Counted from the first letter of the stretch, positions 35,448 through 45,238 are shown. The stretch is 64,000 nt of DNA from Saccharibacillus sacchari DSM 19268 (GCF_000585395.1 NZ_KK073875.1:1-64000); one strand, 5' to 3'. Notes: generated by a model from the letters alone, not told the origin. A program made the numbers and translations.

Positions 35448-36245
35448 CTATTCCATTCTCCATTCGTCTTCCATAATGCGAATTTTTTCAATCTTCCGAG
35501 CACGTCCTGTATCTTCATCGATGTCCACGTACACGCCGTGGAAATGCCATTTTCCTTCTTCATCGACGTTAAATCTCGAAGGCAGTTGGGTTTTAAAACG
35601 ATACAGCACTCCTTCTTGCTGCATCCCGAGAATTCCGTCACGGGGGCCAACCATGCCTGCATCCGTCAAATAAGCTGTTCCGCCCGGCAGAATTCGATCA
35701 TCGTTGCTTTGTACATGGGTATGCGTACCGACCACGAGGGAAGCGCGGCCGTCCAAATGCCAACCCATCGCAATCTTTTCCGAAGTGGCTTCGGCATGGA
35801 AGTCGACCAGGATACATTTATGTTTGCGACGAAGCTCGTCCACGATCTCGTCAGCAGCTCGGAACGGGCAATCGATCGCCGGCAGGAAAGTGCGCCCTTG
35901 CAGATTAACAAGCGCAAGCTCTTTCCCCCCTGCTTTGACCACGGTATAGCCGCGTCCCGGTGTTCCAGGCGGGAAATTGGCCGGGCGAACCATACGAGGC
36001 TCATCATCGATGAATTCAAAAATGTCCTTGTTATCCCAGGTATGATTACCCATCGTAATGCCGTGCACGCCTTGTTCGAAAAGCTGTCTGGCAATCGCAT
36101 GGGTAATGCCTCGACCCGCCGCCGCATTCTCGCCGTTGGCAATGACGATATGCGGATTATACTTGGACTTCAGATAAGGCAAAGTTTCTTTGACCGCGCG
36201 GCGGCCCGGGCTTCCAACGATATCGCCGATAAAAATCAATTTCAT
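35448..36245 (-). CDS. ymdB: YmdB-family 2',3'-cyclic-nucleotide phosphodiesterase
   Basis: A 265-residue metallophosphoesterase. Metal-binding motifs are visible in order: FIGDIVGSPGR, NGENAAAGRGI, MGNHTWDNKDI, LVDFHAEATSEKIAMGWH and GTHTHVQSND. YmdB is a regulatory phosphodiesterase needed for biofilm versus motility decisions in Bacillus and is commonly paired with rny. The ATG at 36245 has GAGGGAG seven bases upstream, better than the ATG two codons before it. Confidence 0.95.
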   Translation of the reverse strand: MKLIFIGDIVGSPGRRAVKETLPYLKSKYNPHIVIANGENAAAGRGITHAIARQLFEQGVHGITMGNHTWDNKDIFEFIDDEPRMVRPANFPPGTPGRGYTVVKAGGKELALVNLQGRTFLPAIDCPFRAADEIVDELRRKHKCILVDFHAEATSEKIAMGWHLDGRASLVVGTHTHVQSNDDRILPGGTAYLTDAGMVGPRDGILGMQQEGVLYRFKTQLPSRFNVDEEGKWHFHGVYVDIDEDTGRARKIEKIRIMEDEWRME

Positions 36246-36274
36246 GAACATTCTCCCTCTCTATGCAAGCAAGA

Positions 36275-36317
36275 AGAAACGGCTGCCCCGTCCCGTGAAG
36301 GAAAAGCAGCCGTTTCT
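36275..36317 (-). terminator. Stable hairpin between rny and ymdB
   Basis: AGAAACGGCTGC and GCAGCCGTTTCT form a perfect 12-bp stem. The T-run on the minus strand is broken (TTCTTGCTT), so it may act as a partial terminator or as a protective/processing hairpin. Confidence 0.5.
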
Positions 36318-36371
36318 CTCGTTTTTGAACTGCGCATTGCGAATGGCTGGGTAACCGCGGGCATTGCCGTG

Positions 36372-37916
36372 TTACTTCGCGTATTCGACTGCTCGCGTTT
36401 CACGAATGACGGTGACTTTGATATGACCCGGATAATCCAGTTCATTCTCGATCTTCTTCGTGATATCACGTGCCAGCTTGAAGCTTTCGGCATCACCGAT
36501 GCGGTCAGGCTGCACCATTACGCGCACTTCGCGCCCTGCCTGAATGGCAAAAGACTTTTCGACGCCTTCGAACGACTCGGAAATCTCTTCCAGCTTTTCG
36601 AGTCTGCGAATGTAGGTCTCCAAGGTCTCGCGACGTGCTCCCGGTCTTGCCGCAGACAATGCGTCTGCTGCTCCGACCAGCATGGCGATAATCGAAGTCG
36701 CTTCTGTATCGCCGTGGTGGGATGCGATGCTGTTGATCACCACAGGATGCTCTTTGTATTTTTTGGCAAGCTCGACGCCGATTTCGACGTGCGAACCTTC
36801 CACTTCATGGTCAAGCGCTTTGCCGATGTCATGCAGCAGGCCGGCACGTCTTGCGAGCGTAACGTCCTGACCCAGTTCTCCGGCCATCAGGCCGGCCAAG
36901 TAAGCAACCTCCATCGAGTGCTTGAGCACGTTCTGTCCGTAACTGGTACGGAAACGCAGCCGACCCAGAATCTTGATCAGATCCGGATGCAAGCCGTGCG
37001 CGCCGACTTCGAACGTTGCTTGTTCGCCATATTCGCGAATACGCTCGTCGACTTCTTTGCGCGATTTCTCGACCATTTCCTCGATCCGTGCCGGGTGAAT
37101 ACGTCCGTCGGCAACAAGCTTTTCGAGTGCCGTACGTGCGATTTCTCGACGAATCGGATCGAAACCGGACAAGATCACGGCTTCCGGCGTATCGTCGATG
37201 ATGAGGTCAATCCCCGTCAACGTCTCCAGCGCGCGGATGTTGCGACCTTCACGGCCGATAATGCGGCCCTTCATTTCCTCATTAGGCAGAGTCACGACAG
37301 ACACCGTCGTCTCGGCGACATGGTCTGCAGCACAACGCTGAATCGAGAGCGAAATGATTTCTCTGGCTTTGCGATCCGCTTCCTCTTTGGCTTGCGTCTC
37401 GATGTCTTTCATCATCTGCGCGGCTTCGTGGCGAGTTTCTTGTTCCACGCTGCTCAAAATGATGGTTCTTGCGTCGTCGGTCGTCAGGTTGGAAATACGC
37501 TCCAACTCGGCCAACTGCTGCGCAAGCGTTTTTTCGATCTGTTGCTTGGTTTCTTCAATGCGTTTCTCTTTGTTCGCCACCTGTTCTTCTTTGCGTTCCA
37601 GCGATTCCAATTTTTTATCCAGCGACTCTTCTTTCTGCAACAATCGTCTCTCTAGTCGTTGATTTTCATTCCGACGTTCACGAATGTCTTTTTCAGCTTC
37701 GGTTCTGATCCGGTGCACTTCGTCTTTCGCTTCCAGAACCGTTTCTTTTTTCAGTGCCTCCGCGTCTTTTTTCGCATTTTCTACGATTTTTTCCGCGGCT
37801 TGCTCGGCACTGGAAATCTTAGCTTCAGCAAGAGATTTGCGAATAAAATATCCGATCAGGAACCCTAAGAATAAGGCTACGACTCCAACGAGAATCGCGA
37901 CCCAGAAACTTTCCAT
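36372..37916 (-). CDS. rny: Ribonuclease Y
   Basis: A 514-residue membrane-anchored endoribonuclease that starts decay of many mRNAs. One membrane helix is at about 5-25 ([20 protein letters not shown]), followed by a long coiled coil to about 190, a KH domain ([19 protein letters not shown]) at about 210-270 and an HD domain with [15 protein letters not shown] near 355. Length is within a few residues of B. subtilis Rny. The start follows AGGAGGTGAGCAGAA. A promoter about 250 bases upstream gives an unusually long leader. Confidence 0.96.
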   Translation of the reverse strand: MESFWVAILVGVVALFLGFLIGYFIRKSLAEAKISSAEQAAEKIVENAKKDAEALKKETVLEAKDEVHRIRTEAEKDIRERRNENQRLERRLLQKEESLDKKLESLERKEEQVANKEKRIEETKQQIEKTLAQQLAELERISNLTTDDARTIILSSVEQETRHEAAQMMKDIETQAKEEADRKAREIISLSIQRCAADHVAETTVSVVTLPNEEMKGRIIGREGRNIRALETLTGIDLIIDDTPEAVILSGFDPIRREIARTALEKLVADGRIHPARIEEMVEKSRKEVDERIREYGEQATFEVGAHGLHPDLIKILGRLRFRTSYGQNVLKHSMEVAYLAGLMAGELGQDVTLARRAGLLHDIGKALDHEVEGSHVEIGVELAKKYKEHPVVINSIASHHGDTEATSIIAMLVGAADALSAARPGARRETLETYIRRLEKLEEISESFEGVEKSFAIQAGREVRVMVQPDRIGDAESFKLARDITKKIENELDYPGHIKVTVIRETRAVEYAK

Positions 37917-38231
37917 TTCTGCTCACCTCCTCGTTGATTCCTCCAAGGTATTCCTCGGGATAAAACATTCGGTTTTCATACCCTCATTCGTCCATTCAAG
38001 GTCCAGCCCAAGGCTGTTCCCATAAGGCAAGACGGCTTAACGAACACCGGCTGCCGAGCCCGACTTTTGCAAGCGGGGGAGAGTCGATTAGGCAGAAGCG
38101 ACGGCTGACGAAAGCGCATTTTTGGAAGGAAAAAGGCTTTCGCTCCGAACACGTTCCTCATTTATTGTAGTCTTCGTCAAAAGTTGTTGTCAAGCTATTG
38201 CCAAATTTGCTTGGTCCGCACTTTCCCATGT
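37917..38231 (-). other. Long 5' leader of rny
   Basis: The gap between recX and rny. The promoter at its far end means nearly 240 bases are transcribed before the rny start. Small stems such as GAAAGC/GCTTTC are possible but no known riboswitch is evident, and no recognisable gene. A 61-codon frame at 37976-38161 lacks a binding site. Confidence 0.5.
38164..38193 (-). promoter_or_regulatory. rny promoter
   Basis: A perfect TTGACA (38188-38193), an 18-base spacer and TACAAT (38164-38169) on the minus strand, just after the recX stop. Confidence 0.7.
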
Positions 38232-39023
38232 TCAATCGAATTCAGTTCCCAACCCTTCGGAGTCCTCTCCTTCGCTGCTCAATACGTGGTCCAATGCTTT
38301 ACGAGCGATATCGCTGGAAAAGCCTCTCCGCATGATAAAAGCAGCAGTTTTACGTTTGCGATCCCACAGTTCTCCCTTGGTTGTACGCCACTTTTTTGCA
38401 GCCAGTTCTTCGGCACTTCGAAGCTCGGCGTCGTCTCCCATCGCTTCTAACGCATCGTCAATCAGTTCGGGATCGATGCCTTTGCGCCGAAGTTCCTGTT
38501 TAACTACGACTTTGCCTTTTTTCTTCCCGTTAATACGCTGCCTTGTCCATTCCTGCGCATAAAAGGCATCGTCAATCAGTTTTTCGTCCACCAGGCGTTT
38601 AACGGTAGCAGCAACGGCTTCCGGATCCAGTTCTTTCTCAAGCAGTTTTTGTTCAATCTCGCCGGAGGTACGCGGCTTAAAGCTTAAATAATTCAATGCC
38701 TGCGAGTAAGCCACTTGCTGCTCATTGTCTTGCACGATCTCTTGCACGGCATCTTTATCAAAAAAACTGCCTTTCGTCATTCCGTAACGAATCATGGTTG
38801 ATTCATGCACGGTAACATAATGCGGACCGAAATAAATGCGATAGCTATTCACCGGACGCCTCAGCAATTCAACCAGTGTAACCTCCTGCGATTCATCTTC
38901 CGGAAAATCGCCGAAATGATTCAGGCGCTCTTCACGACGCGCTTTTTTGTTTTCTTCCTCTTCCGTGGACTCGCTTTGTTTATAATTACGACGATTGCCG
39001 TAGCTTCTTTTCCCGAATGCCAT
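38232..39023 (-). CDS. recX: RecX regulator of RecA
   Basis: A 263-residue helical-repeat protein that modulates RecA filaments. It shows the typical triplet-helix features AYSQALNYLSFKPRTSGEIEQKLLEKEL, LIDDAFYAQEWTRQR and VKQELRRKGI (given here in separate pieces of the protein, residues about 105-200). A charged N-terminal extension of about 50 residues is rich in Lys, Arg and Glu. The start follows AGAGGGATAAC. It lies directly downstream of recA, separated by the recA terminator. Confidence 0.93.
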   Translation of the reverse strand: MAFGKRSYGNRRNYKQSESTEEEENKKARREERLNHFGDFPEDESQEVTLVELLRRPVNSYRIYFGPHYVTVHESTMIRYGMTKGSFFDKDAVQEIVQDNEQQVAYSQALNYLSFKPRTSGEIEQKLLEKELDPEAVAATVKRLVDEKLIDDAFYAQEWTRQRINGKKKGKVVVKQELRRKGIDPELIDDALEAMGDDAELRSAEELAAKKWRTTKGELWDRKRKTAAFIMRRGFSSDIARKALDHVLSSEGEDSEGLGTEFD

Positions 39024-39065
39024 GTTATCCCTCTTTTCATTCGTGTAAAATAATCAAACCAAATA

Positions 39066-39098
39066 AAGCGCCCCAAGCCACAAAAGGCCGGGGCGCTT
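39066..39098 (-). terminator. recA terminator
   Basis: AAGCGCCCC pairs with GGGGCGCTT, with an inner GCC/GGC stem, between recA and recX. The T-run is weak, so readthrough into recX is possible. Confidence 0.7.
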
Positions 39099-39131
39099 AA
39101 ATCTATTCGGCAATAAGCCTTCAAAAGACGA

Positions 39132-40193
39132 CTATTCCAGTTCCAGCAGCTCTTGCTCTTCCTGTTCTTCAGCCTTTTTGTCAGCTTCTGTCGGAGGCTC
39201 AATCGCCGTTGTCAGATTACTCGCTTCGCGAATCTTGGTTTCGATCGCGAACGCAATGTCTTTATGCTCTTTGAGGAATTGCTTGGCGTTCTCGCGGCCT
39301 TGACCCAAACGTTCGCCGGAATACGAGTACCAGGCACCGCTTTTTTCAACGATGTCCATGTCTGTACCCATATCAATCAGGCTGCCTTCTTTCGAGATGC
39401 CTTCGCCGTACATGATATCCACTTCCGCTTGTTTAAACGGAGGCGCGACTTTGTTTTTTACAACTTTGATACGAGTACGGTTACCCACTACATCATTACC
39501 CATTTTGATGGATTCGATGCGGCGTACATCCAGACGTACGCTGGAATAGAATTTCAAAGCGCGGCCACCTGGCGTTGTTTCCGGGTTACCAAACATTACG
39601 CCGATTTTCTCGCGCAATTGGTTGATGAAGATCGCAATCGTGTTCGACTTGCTGATTGCGCCGGACAATTTACGCAATGCCTGCGACATCAGACGAGCTT
39701 GCAGACCTACGTGCGAATCACCCATCTCGCCTTCGATTTCCGCTTTTGGTACGAGTGCCGCTACGGAGTCGATAACGATGATGTCAACCGCGCCGCTGCG
39801 AACGAGCGCTTCAGCGATTTCCAAGCCTTGTTCGCCCGTATCAGGTTGCGAAAGCAGAAGTTCATCCACGTTAACGCCCAGCTTACGTGCGTATTTCGGA
39901 TCAAGGGCGTGTTCGGCATCGATAAACGCTGCTTGTCCGCCTGCTTTTTGAACTTCCGCTACCGAGTGAAGGGCAACCGTTGTTTTACCCGAAGATTCCG
40001 GTCCGTAAATTTCGATGATACGGCCACGCGGCATGCCGCCCGTTCCCAAAGCCACGTCCAGCGAGATCGAGCCGGTAGGCACGACTTCAACGTTCATATG
40101 CGTGGATTCCCCAAGCTTCATGATGGAACCCTTACCGAATTGTTTCTCTATTTGGCGAAGCGCCATATCAAGCGCAGCACGACGATCTGACAA
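39132..40193 (-). CDS. recA: RecA recombinase
   Basis: A 353-residue strand-exchange ATPase that also triggers LexA cleavage. Walker A is GPESSGKTT at 64-72, the DNA-binding loop L2 region is [18 protein letters not shown], and the acidic C-tail is rich in Glu. The start is the TTG at 40193 (giving (M)[13 protein letters not shown], the normal RecA N-terminus), preceded by AAGGGTG. The much longer open frame upstream covers the promoter and is not coding. An SOS box and promoter are visible upstream. Confidence 0.97.
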   Translation of the reverse strand: MSDRRAALDMALRQIEKQFGKGSIMKLGESTHMNVEVVPTGSISLDVALGTGGMPRGRIIEIYGPESSGKTTVALHSVAEVQKAGGQAAFIDAEHALDPKYARKLGVNVDELLLSQPDTGEQGLEIAEALVRSGAVDIIVIDSVAALVPKAEIEGEMGDSHVGLQARLMSQALRKLSGAISKSNTIAIFINQLREKIGVMFGNPETTPGGRALKFYSSVRLDVRRIESIKMGNDVVGNRTRIKVVKNKVAPPFKQAEVDIMYGEGISKEGSLIDMGTDMDIVEKSGAWYSYSGERLGQGRENAKQFLKEHKDIAFAIETKIREASNLTTAIEPPTEADKKAEEQEEQELLELE

Positions 40194-40254
40194 TATATCC
40201 ACACCCTTATCTTCATAGTATTTTTCGTATTCGTTACAGCTTTTCCATACATCT

Positions 40255-40283
40255 ATCATACCGCTTTTGAACGGGTTTGCCAA
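40255..40283 (-). promoter_or_regulatory. recA promoter
   Basis: TTGGCA (40278-40283), a 17-base spacer and TATGAT (40255-40260) on the minus strand, about 60 bases upstream of the TTG start. Confidence 0.7.
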
Positions 40284-40291
40284 GCATTTTT

Positions 40292-40305
40292 CGAACATAT
40301 ATTCG
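40292..40305. promoter_or_regulatory. LexA (SOS) box of recA
   Basis: CGAACATATATTCG matches the Gram-positive SOS consensus CGAAC-N4-GTTCG at all but one position. It lies nine bases upstream of the -35. A second partial half site (ATGTTCG) follows about 20 bases further upstream. Confidence 0.75.
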
Positions 40306-40383
40306 TATTTTTTCAAGAACGACGAATGTTCGCTTATTATCCTTAATCCTTTGAAACAAGAAGCAAAAAAGCCCCCCATTCCA

Positions 40384-40421
40384 CAAAAAAACCGCGGGCA
40401 ATCTGTGGTATCGCCGCGGTT
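40384..40421 (-). terminator. Terminator after cinA
   Basis: AACCGCGG pairs with CCGCGGTT; on the minus strand the stem is followed by seven T. It separates cinA from the recA regulatory region. Confidence 0.8.
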
Positions 40422-40479
40422 CTTCCGTACCCTTATTATACCAAAGCCCGCATGCGGGGTCAAACGCCGTGCCCTTTGT

Positions 40480-41745
40480 TTAGCCTTGTTTCTCCGCCTG
40501 TACCAATCGTCTCCATAAGCGGTAAAGCAGCGTTTTTGTCGAACGCTTGCGTATCGTTTCCCGATTGCCTTTGATGCGGAGTTCGAACACTTCCGTTTTA
40601 CCGCCCTTTTCGGCTATCCCGATATACACGAGTCCCACCGGCTTGCGTTCGGAATAACCCGGGCCGGCCACGCCGGTGACGGACAGGCCGAAATCCGCAT
40701 CCGCGATCATCCGTACCTGTTCCGCCAAAACGACTGCCACTTCTTCGCTGACCGCTCCCGGCGCATCCGTGCCTTCCAAGTAATCATGAGGCACGTTCAG
40801 CAACTTTTCCTTCATTTCATTGGAATAGCAAACAATTCCGCCGCGAAGCATTGCTGCGCTGCCCGGAATCGTCGTCAGGCTCTGCATCACCATACCGCCC
40901 GTGCAGCTCTCCGCGGCGCTGACGGTCAGTCCCATGTCCGCCATCATCTTGACGATCGTCTCTTCGATGGGAACATCTTCGCTCGCATACATATGCTCGG
41001 ATAACCGGCTTTGAATCTGAACCTCCAATGCAGTGAGCCTTACGTTGGCTTCCTGGATGTTTTCCGCCTTGGTGGATAGGCGAATAGCGACCTCGCCTTC
41101 TTTGGCGTAGGGAGCGATTGTAGGGTCGGTCTGCGCATCGATTAGATCAAGCAGCTTGTCTTCCAATGCCGATTCGCCGATTCCCGCGAATTTCAGGATA
41201 CGCGAGTAGATCGGCATCTCGCCGGTCAATACCTGATGCAGCAACCAAGACTTGGCTTGATCCGCGAACATCGGTTTCAATTCGCTCGGAGGACCTGGAA
41301 GAACGATATAATGGTGCGAATCGGAACTGATCGCGACTCCCACCGCAAGCCCCGTAGCATTCGGCAGCGGCGTGCAGCCGTCGATCACAAGCGCCTGGCG
41401 TTTATTGTTCTCCGTCATGGGAACGCCCCGGTCGGCAAAAAATTCCGTAAGCTTATCCATGGCCGGACGGTCCGTGCGCAATTCGCGTCCAAGCACCTCA
41501 GCGATCGCGTCTTTGGTCAAATCATCTTGAGTCGGCCCGATTCCGCCAGAGAAAACAAGCACGTCCGCGCGCCCTTGAGCCTGTCGAATCGCTTCTTTCA
41601 GGCGCTCTTTGTTGTCGCCGACAACCGTTTGAAAATAAACATCAATACCGATCGCCGCCAATTCCTGAGAGAGATACTGCGCATTCGTATTTACGATTTG
41701 CCCAAGCAAAAGTTCAGTTCCTACTGCGATGATTTCTGCTTTCAT
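40480..41745 (-). CDS. cinA: CinA-family protein (NMN deamidase / nucleotide-repair)
   Basis: A 421-residue two-domain protein. The N-terminal MoaB/MogA-like domain starts [20 protein letters not shown] and contains [14 protein letters not shown]. The C-terminal CinA domain (about 260-410) has [12 protein letters not shown] and [10 protein letters not shown], the nicotinamide-nucleotide amidase signature. The family links competence/DNA-damage operons to pyridine nucleotide recycling. It lies between pgsA and recA as in Bacillus, 64 bases after pgsA. Confidence 0.95.
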   Translation of the reverse strand: MKAEIIAVGTELLLGQIVNTNAQYLSQELAAIGIDVYFQTVVGDNKERLKEAIRQAQGRADVLVFSGGIGPTQDDLTKDAIAEVLGRELRTDRPAMDKLTEFFADRGVPMTENNKRQALVIDGCTPLPNATGLAVGVAISSDSHHYIVLPGPPSELKPMFADQAKSWLLHQVLTGEMPIYSRILKFAGIGESALEDKLLDLIDAQTDPTIAPYAKEGEVAIRLSTKAENIQEANVRLTALEVQIQSRLSEHMYASEDVPIEETIVKMMADMGLTVSAAESCTGGMVMQSLTTIPGSAAMLRGGIVCYSNEMKEKLLNVPHDYLEGTDAPGAVSEEVAVVLAEQVRMIADADFGLSVTGVAGPGYSERKPVGLVYIGIAEKGGKTEVFELRIKGNRETIRKRSTKTLLYRLWRRLVQAEKQG

Positions 41746-41809
41746 AATAGGTCACACTCCAGTGTAAAAGATTGGCTTCTACCAAATATAGGGACTTTTG
41801 CGTCGGATC

Positions 41810-42385
41810 CTATTTCAACAATCGACGGTTACGAACAAAATAATCAACGCCCGTGTAAGCAGTAACGATCACGGCTGCCCAAGCAAAAATGTCCGCAGCC
41901 GGAATTCCCCACATTTCAAACGGAAGATTATTCAGCAGCAACAAAGAAATCGCAACGATTTGCAATACTGTTTTGATCTTTCCTCCTGCACCGGCTGCCA
42001 TGACCGAACCGTCCAGCAAGGCAATTTGGCGAAGGCCGGTTACGGCAAACTCGCGGCTGATGATGACAATCGCCATCCATGCGGCAAGCTTATCCATTTG
42101 AACCAGTGAAATAAACGCCGCGGAGACAAGAAGTTTGTCTGCGAGCGGGTCCATCAACTTGCCCAGATTCGTGACCAGGTTACGGCTGCGTGCAATGTAA
42201 CCGTCGATCCCGTCGGTACACGATGCAATGATGAAGATGATGCAGGCAATCAACTGCCCCCAGCCCAGTTCGACTCCCCCCCATACAAGCGGTTCCGGCA
42301 GAAACGGTAAATCTACCAGAAGAAATACCATCATGATCGGGATCATAAAAATTCGACTTAGCGTGATACGATTGGGAAGATTCAT
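41810..42385 (-). CDS. pgsA: CDP-diacylglycerol-glycerol-3-phosphate 3-phosphatidyltransferase
   Basis: A 191-residue membrane enzyme making phosphatidylglycerol phosphate, the committed step to PG and cardiolipin. The CDP-alcohol phosphotransferase motif DGIDGYIARSRNLVTNLGKL followed by MDPLAD carries the metal-binding Asp residues. Four to five hydrophobic helices flank it. Position between the ymf genes and cinA matches Bacillus. Confidence 0.95.
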   Translation of the reverse strand: MNLPNRITLSRIFMIPIMMVFLLVDLPFLPEPLVWGGVELGWGQLIACIIFIIASCTDGIDGYIARSRNLVTNLGKLMDPLADKLLVSAAFISLVQMDKLAAWMAIVIISREFAVTGLRQIALLDGSVMAAGAGGKIKTVLQIVAISLLLLNNLPFEMWGIPAADIFAWAAVIVTAYTGVDYFVRNRRLLK

Positions 42386-42531
42386 TGGTTATCCATTCCT
42401 TCCGATCGGGTCTGTGCCCGACATTCTAATTATATGTACCCCCGTAAACGCTCTAAAAGCACGAAGACATGCCGTTACAAGTATAATATCCGAAACTTTT
42501 GGTGTCAAAACGCTTGCTGGCTAAAACAAAA

Positions 42532-42565
42532 CACCCTCCGCATTCCGAAAGGAAAACGAAGGGTG
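42532..42565 (-). terminator. Terminator after yajQ
   Basis: CACCCTCCG and CGAAGGGTG form a nine-base stem with one mismatch. On the minus strand it is followed by TTTTGTTTT. Confidence 0.7.
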
Positions 42566-42579
42566 CCGATACTTTGTAT

Positions 42580-43071
42580 TTACTTGAAGTTGGTGAATTG
42601 CAATTCGATCGACAGGTCGGCTTCGCGCAGCAGCTTCATGACGGCCTGCAGATCATCTCTGCTTTTCGAAGTTACGCGGATTTGGTCGCCTTGGATTTGA
42701 CTTTTGACTTTCAACTTCGAGTCGCGAATCAATGTATTGATCTTTTTGGAGTTATCGGACTCGATGCCGGATTTTAATCCCATTTTTTGACGAACCGTAT
42801 TCAAAGACGCCGATTCGACTTTACCGAAATCGAGGTTTTTGAAAGGTACGCCGCGTTTGATCATTTTGGATTGGAGAATATCGATAACCGCTCCCAATTT
42901 ATATTCGTCATCCGAAATGATCGTCAACGAATCTTTTTCCAATTCAAAACTGGTCTTGGTATTTTTGAAGTCAAAGCGGCTCGTAATTTCGCGCTCTGCC
43001 TGATCGATTGCGTTTTTGAGTTCTTGCATATCCATTTTGGATACGATGTCCATTGAGCTTTCCGAAGCCAT
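42580..43071 (-). CDS. yajQ: YajQ-family nucleotide-binding protein
   Basis: A 163-residue protein of exactly family length with SSMDIVSKMDMQELKNAID at the start, ITSRFDFKNTKTS and a C-terminal IELQFTNFK. YajQ proteins bind nucleotides, some bind cyclic di-GMP, and a link to mRNA or phage transcription has been reported; the role here is unknown. The ATG at 43071 follows AGGAAGAGGACCC and gives the normal N-terminus. It sits between rodZ-like and pgsA, a place where Bacillus subtilis has no such gene. Confidence 0.93.
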   Translation of the reverse strand: MASESSMDIVSKMDMQELKNAIDQAEREITSRFDFKNTKTSFELEKDSLTIISDDEYKLGAVIDILQSKMIKRGVPFKNLDFGKVESASLNTVRQKMGLKSGIESDNSKKINTLIRDSKLKVKSQIQGDQIRVTSKSRDDLQAVMKLLREADLSIELQFTNFK

Positions 43072-43159
43072 GGGTCCTCTTCCTTCCCGAAGTCGCATTA
43101 TTTTGAAACAACCTGCGGAGGGCTCGCGCTAGCACGAACCCTCCGGTGCATACCTTAAT

Positions 43160-44242
43160 TTAATTAACCAAATTAACTTTGAAGCGCGAAGTGGTTTTTC
43201 CATCCGTGATCGGTTGACCGTCGATCCGAATATCCGTTACCGGCGAGTACCCGGACTTGATGTACAGCCCTTGCGCGTCCATATCGAACGTCAAAGCTTC
43301 GCCTTCCTGCGTATTCTGATAATACAGTTTCTCCCCGCTTGTGCTGCCGCGGTAAACTTCCAACCAACTCATGCCGCTCGCGTTGATCGTAACTTTGACC
43401 GTTCCGCCTTGCGCAGGCTGCGCATTAAAGACCGTCGTTTTGCCTTCTTGTCCGGCAGGCGTCACGACCGTGGATCCGCTGGTGTTCGGTGCGGTACCCG
43501 TATCTTCCGTGCCTTCTTCTCCCGTTTGCCCGGCTTCGTCGGTTCCCGGCGCGGCAGGATCCGTTCCTTCGGCCGTTCCCGTTTCGGTTCCTTCGGTTGG
43601 CGGCGTCGTGTTGTCCGCAGGAGGCGTCGCCGTTTCCGTGCCGTCAGCCGGAGGGGTTGTGGCATCGGTACCTTCCGGCGTATCCGTGCCCGGAGTCTGA
43701 ACGCCGCCGCCGGTCGTGCCCGGATCAGCCGCTTCTTCTCCAGCTGGCTCGGTCGTCGAATTGTCGGCCGGCTGCTGCGCTGTCGTTTCTTCACCCGTAC
43801 CTGCGGTTTCCGGAGCGTCTTTCGTGTTATTGAAATAGACAATGCCCACGATCAGCAAAATCAAAATCGGGAATGTCCACATCAGCGCGGTCGAAAGGCC
43901 TTTGCTGCCTTCGCCCCGGCTTCCGCCGCTGCGTGCCGGTCCTCCGCCAGCCGAAGTCCGGGCGGAGCGTTTAGTCAACACAGGCTCCATCACGTTTTCA
44001 GGCTCGGCTGCCGGTACGTCCTTAGGATGATTTTGCAGCAGCAGCTCCGGATCAAGATCTACGGCTTCCGCATAGGTTTTGATAAAGGCTCGTACATAGA
44101 AGCTCCCGGGCAGAACTTTGAAGTCCCCCTGCTCGATCGCCTCCAAATAGCGTTTACGGATTTTGGTCATTTCCTGTACGTCTTCAAGCGACAGCCCTTT
44201 TTGCATACGGGCGTCTTTTAACTGTTGTCCCAGATCGGACAT
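43160..44242 (-). CDS. RodZ-like helix-turn-helix membrane protein (YmfM)
   Basis: A 360-residue protein. An N-terminal helix-turn-helix (about 1-70; LGQQLKDARMQKGLSLEDVQ) is followed by one membrane helix at about 120-140 (ALMWTFPILILLIVGIVYF). A linker of about 120 residues is rich in Thr, Pro, Gly and Glu (PADGTETATPPADNTTPP) and predicted outside the cell. The C-terminal DUF4115 domain has GGTVKVTINASGMSWLEVYR. This is the RodZ layout; RodZ ties MreB to wall synthesis. The ATG at 44242 follows GGGGGGATGAACGGA. The linker length and repetitiveness are unusual and likely variable between strains. Confidence 0.9.
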   Translation of the reverse strand: MSDLGQQLKDARMQKGLSLEDVQEMTKIRKRYLEAIEQGDFKVLPGSFYVRAFIKTYAEAVDLDPELLLQNHPKDVPAAEPENVMEPVLTKRSARTSAGGGPARSGGSRGEGSKGLSTALMWTFPILILLIVGIVYFNNTKDAPETAGTGEETTAQQPADNSTTEPAGEEAADPGTTGGGVQTPGTDTPEGTDATTPPADGTETATPPADNTTPPTEGTETGTAEGTDPAAPGTDEAGQTGEEGTEDTGTAPNTSGSTVVTPAGQEGKTTVFNAQPAQGGTVKVTINASGMSWLEVYRGSTSGEKLYYQNTQEGEALTFDMDAQGLYIKSGYSPVTDIRIDGQPITDGKTTSRFKVNLVN

Positions 44243-44304
44243 TCCGTTCATCCCCCCTCGTTGTATTCAAAACCGTCCGGATAGCCGGATACGGTTCAGA
44301 TTCC

Positions 44305-45072
44305 CTAGATGTCGTCGGTATAACTCGTAGCGAACGTATCATAAACGATCTCTTCGTCCGGCGTGCTGCGCAGTTCGATAATCATGTCAAACTGGGCATA
44401 GTCGTAATCCGACTCGCGCATGAAAATATCCGGGTGCTCGATCACTTTCGTGCAAGGCATCGCCATGATTTCATTCAGTAATTGGTAATGCTTCTCGTTC
44501 GAACGAATAGTGCTTACAATGCCGTCGATGATAAATACATTGTTGGGATTCATCTCGTCTTCGGACATCTGGCTGCGCACCGTTTGACGCAGCAGCGTCG
44601 AGGATACGAACGTCCAATGCTTCATCGCGCATACGCTGCCGGCAATGATCGATTCGGTTTTTCCGACCCGGGGCATCCCGCGCAGACCGATCACCTGATT
44701 GCCTTCCCGCTTGAACAACTCGCCCAGAAAATCAACCAGCAGGCCGAGTTCGTCGCGCGTAAAACGGAATGTCTTGCGATCATCCGAGTCGCGATCGATG
44801 TATCGGCCGTGGCGCACCGCCAAAATGTCGACAAGTTTCGGCGGACGGAGCGCCGTCACCGTCACGCTGTCGACCTTCTTCAACATATCGCCGAGCAGTT
44901 GAATCTTCTCGTCGTCCGTCGTCTCCAGCAGCATCCCGCGGGTACGGCCTTCAACGCCGTTGATGGTGATGATATTGACTTCCAGCATCCCCAGAATCGA
45001 CGCAATGTCCCCGAGAAGACCCGGACGATTCTTATGTATGCGATATTCCATATACCATTGTTTGGTTTCCAT
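44305..45072 (-). CDS. ymfK: YmfK family protein (DUF3388)
   Basis: A 255-residue protein with an N-terminal ACT-like fold (EYRIHKNRPGLLGDIASILG, about 8-80), which usually binds small ligands. A central P-loop-like GLRGMPRVGKTES lies near residue 128, and VFIIDGIVSTIRSNEKHYQL further on. Conserved in the ymf cluster of Bacilli; its function is not known. The family is recognised by synteny and by the overall sequence. Confidence 0.85.
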   Translation of the reverse strand: METKQWYMEYRIHKNRPGLLGDIASILGMLEVNIITINGVEGRTRGMLLETTDDEKIQLLGDMLKKVDSVTVTALRPPKLVDILAVRHGRYIDRDSDDRKTFRFTRDELGLLVDFLGELFKREGNQVIGLRGMPRVGKTESIIAGSVCAMKHWTFVSSTLLRQTVRSQMSEDEMNPNNVFIIDGIVSTIRSNEKHYQLLNEIMAMPCTKVIEHPDIFMRESDYDYAQFDMIIELRSTPDEEIVYDTFATSYTDDI

Positions 45073-45238
45073 GATCCATCTCTCTTCCGTGTCACGCGCA
45101 ATTTTGAACCCTGAATCCAGGTTAAGGCTAACCCTTCAACCTTCGTCTAATGATATTAAAAATGCCGTTTAAACGCAAGAAACAGATTCTTAATCTTTAT
45201 GAGCGTCCATAAATCCAGCAATAGACGAAGATTTTCGC

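Noticed and set aside
35355-37655. A 766-codon open frame on the plus strand opposite ymdB and rny
   Set aside because: It runs antisense across two well-supported genes and their gap, and its translation is low in recognisable motifs and rich in Arg, Phe and His, as expected of an antisense frame.
37976-38161. A 61-codon minus-strand frame in the rny leader
   Set aside because: The ATG lies immediately after the -10 box, upstream of the expected transcription start, with no ribosome binding site.
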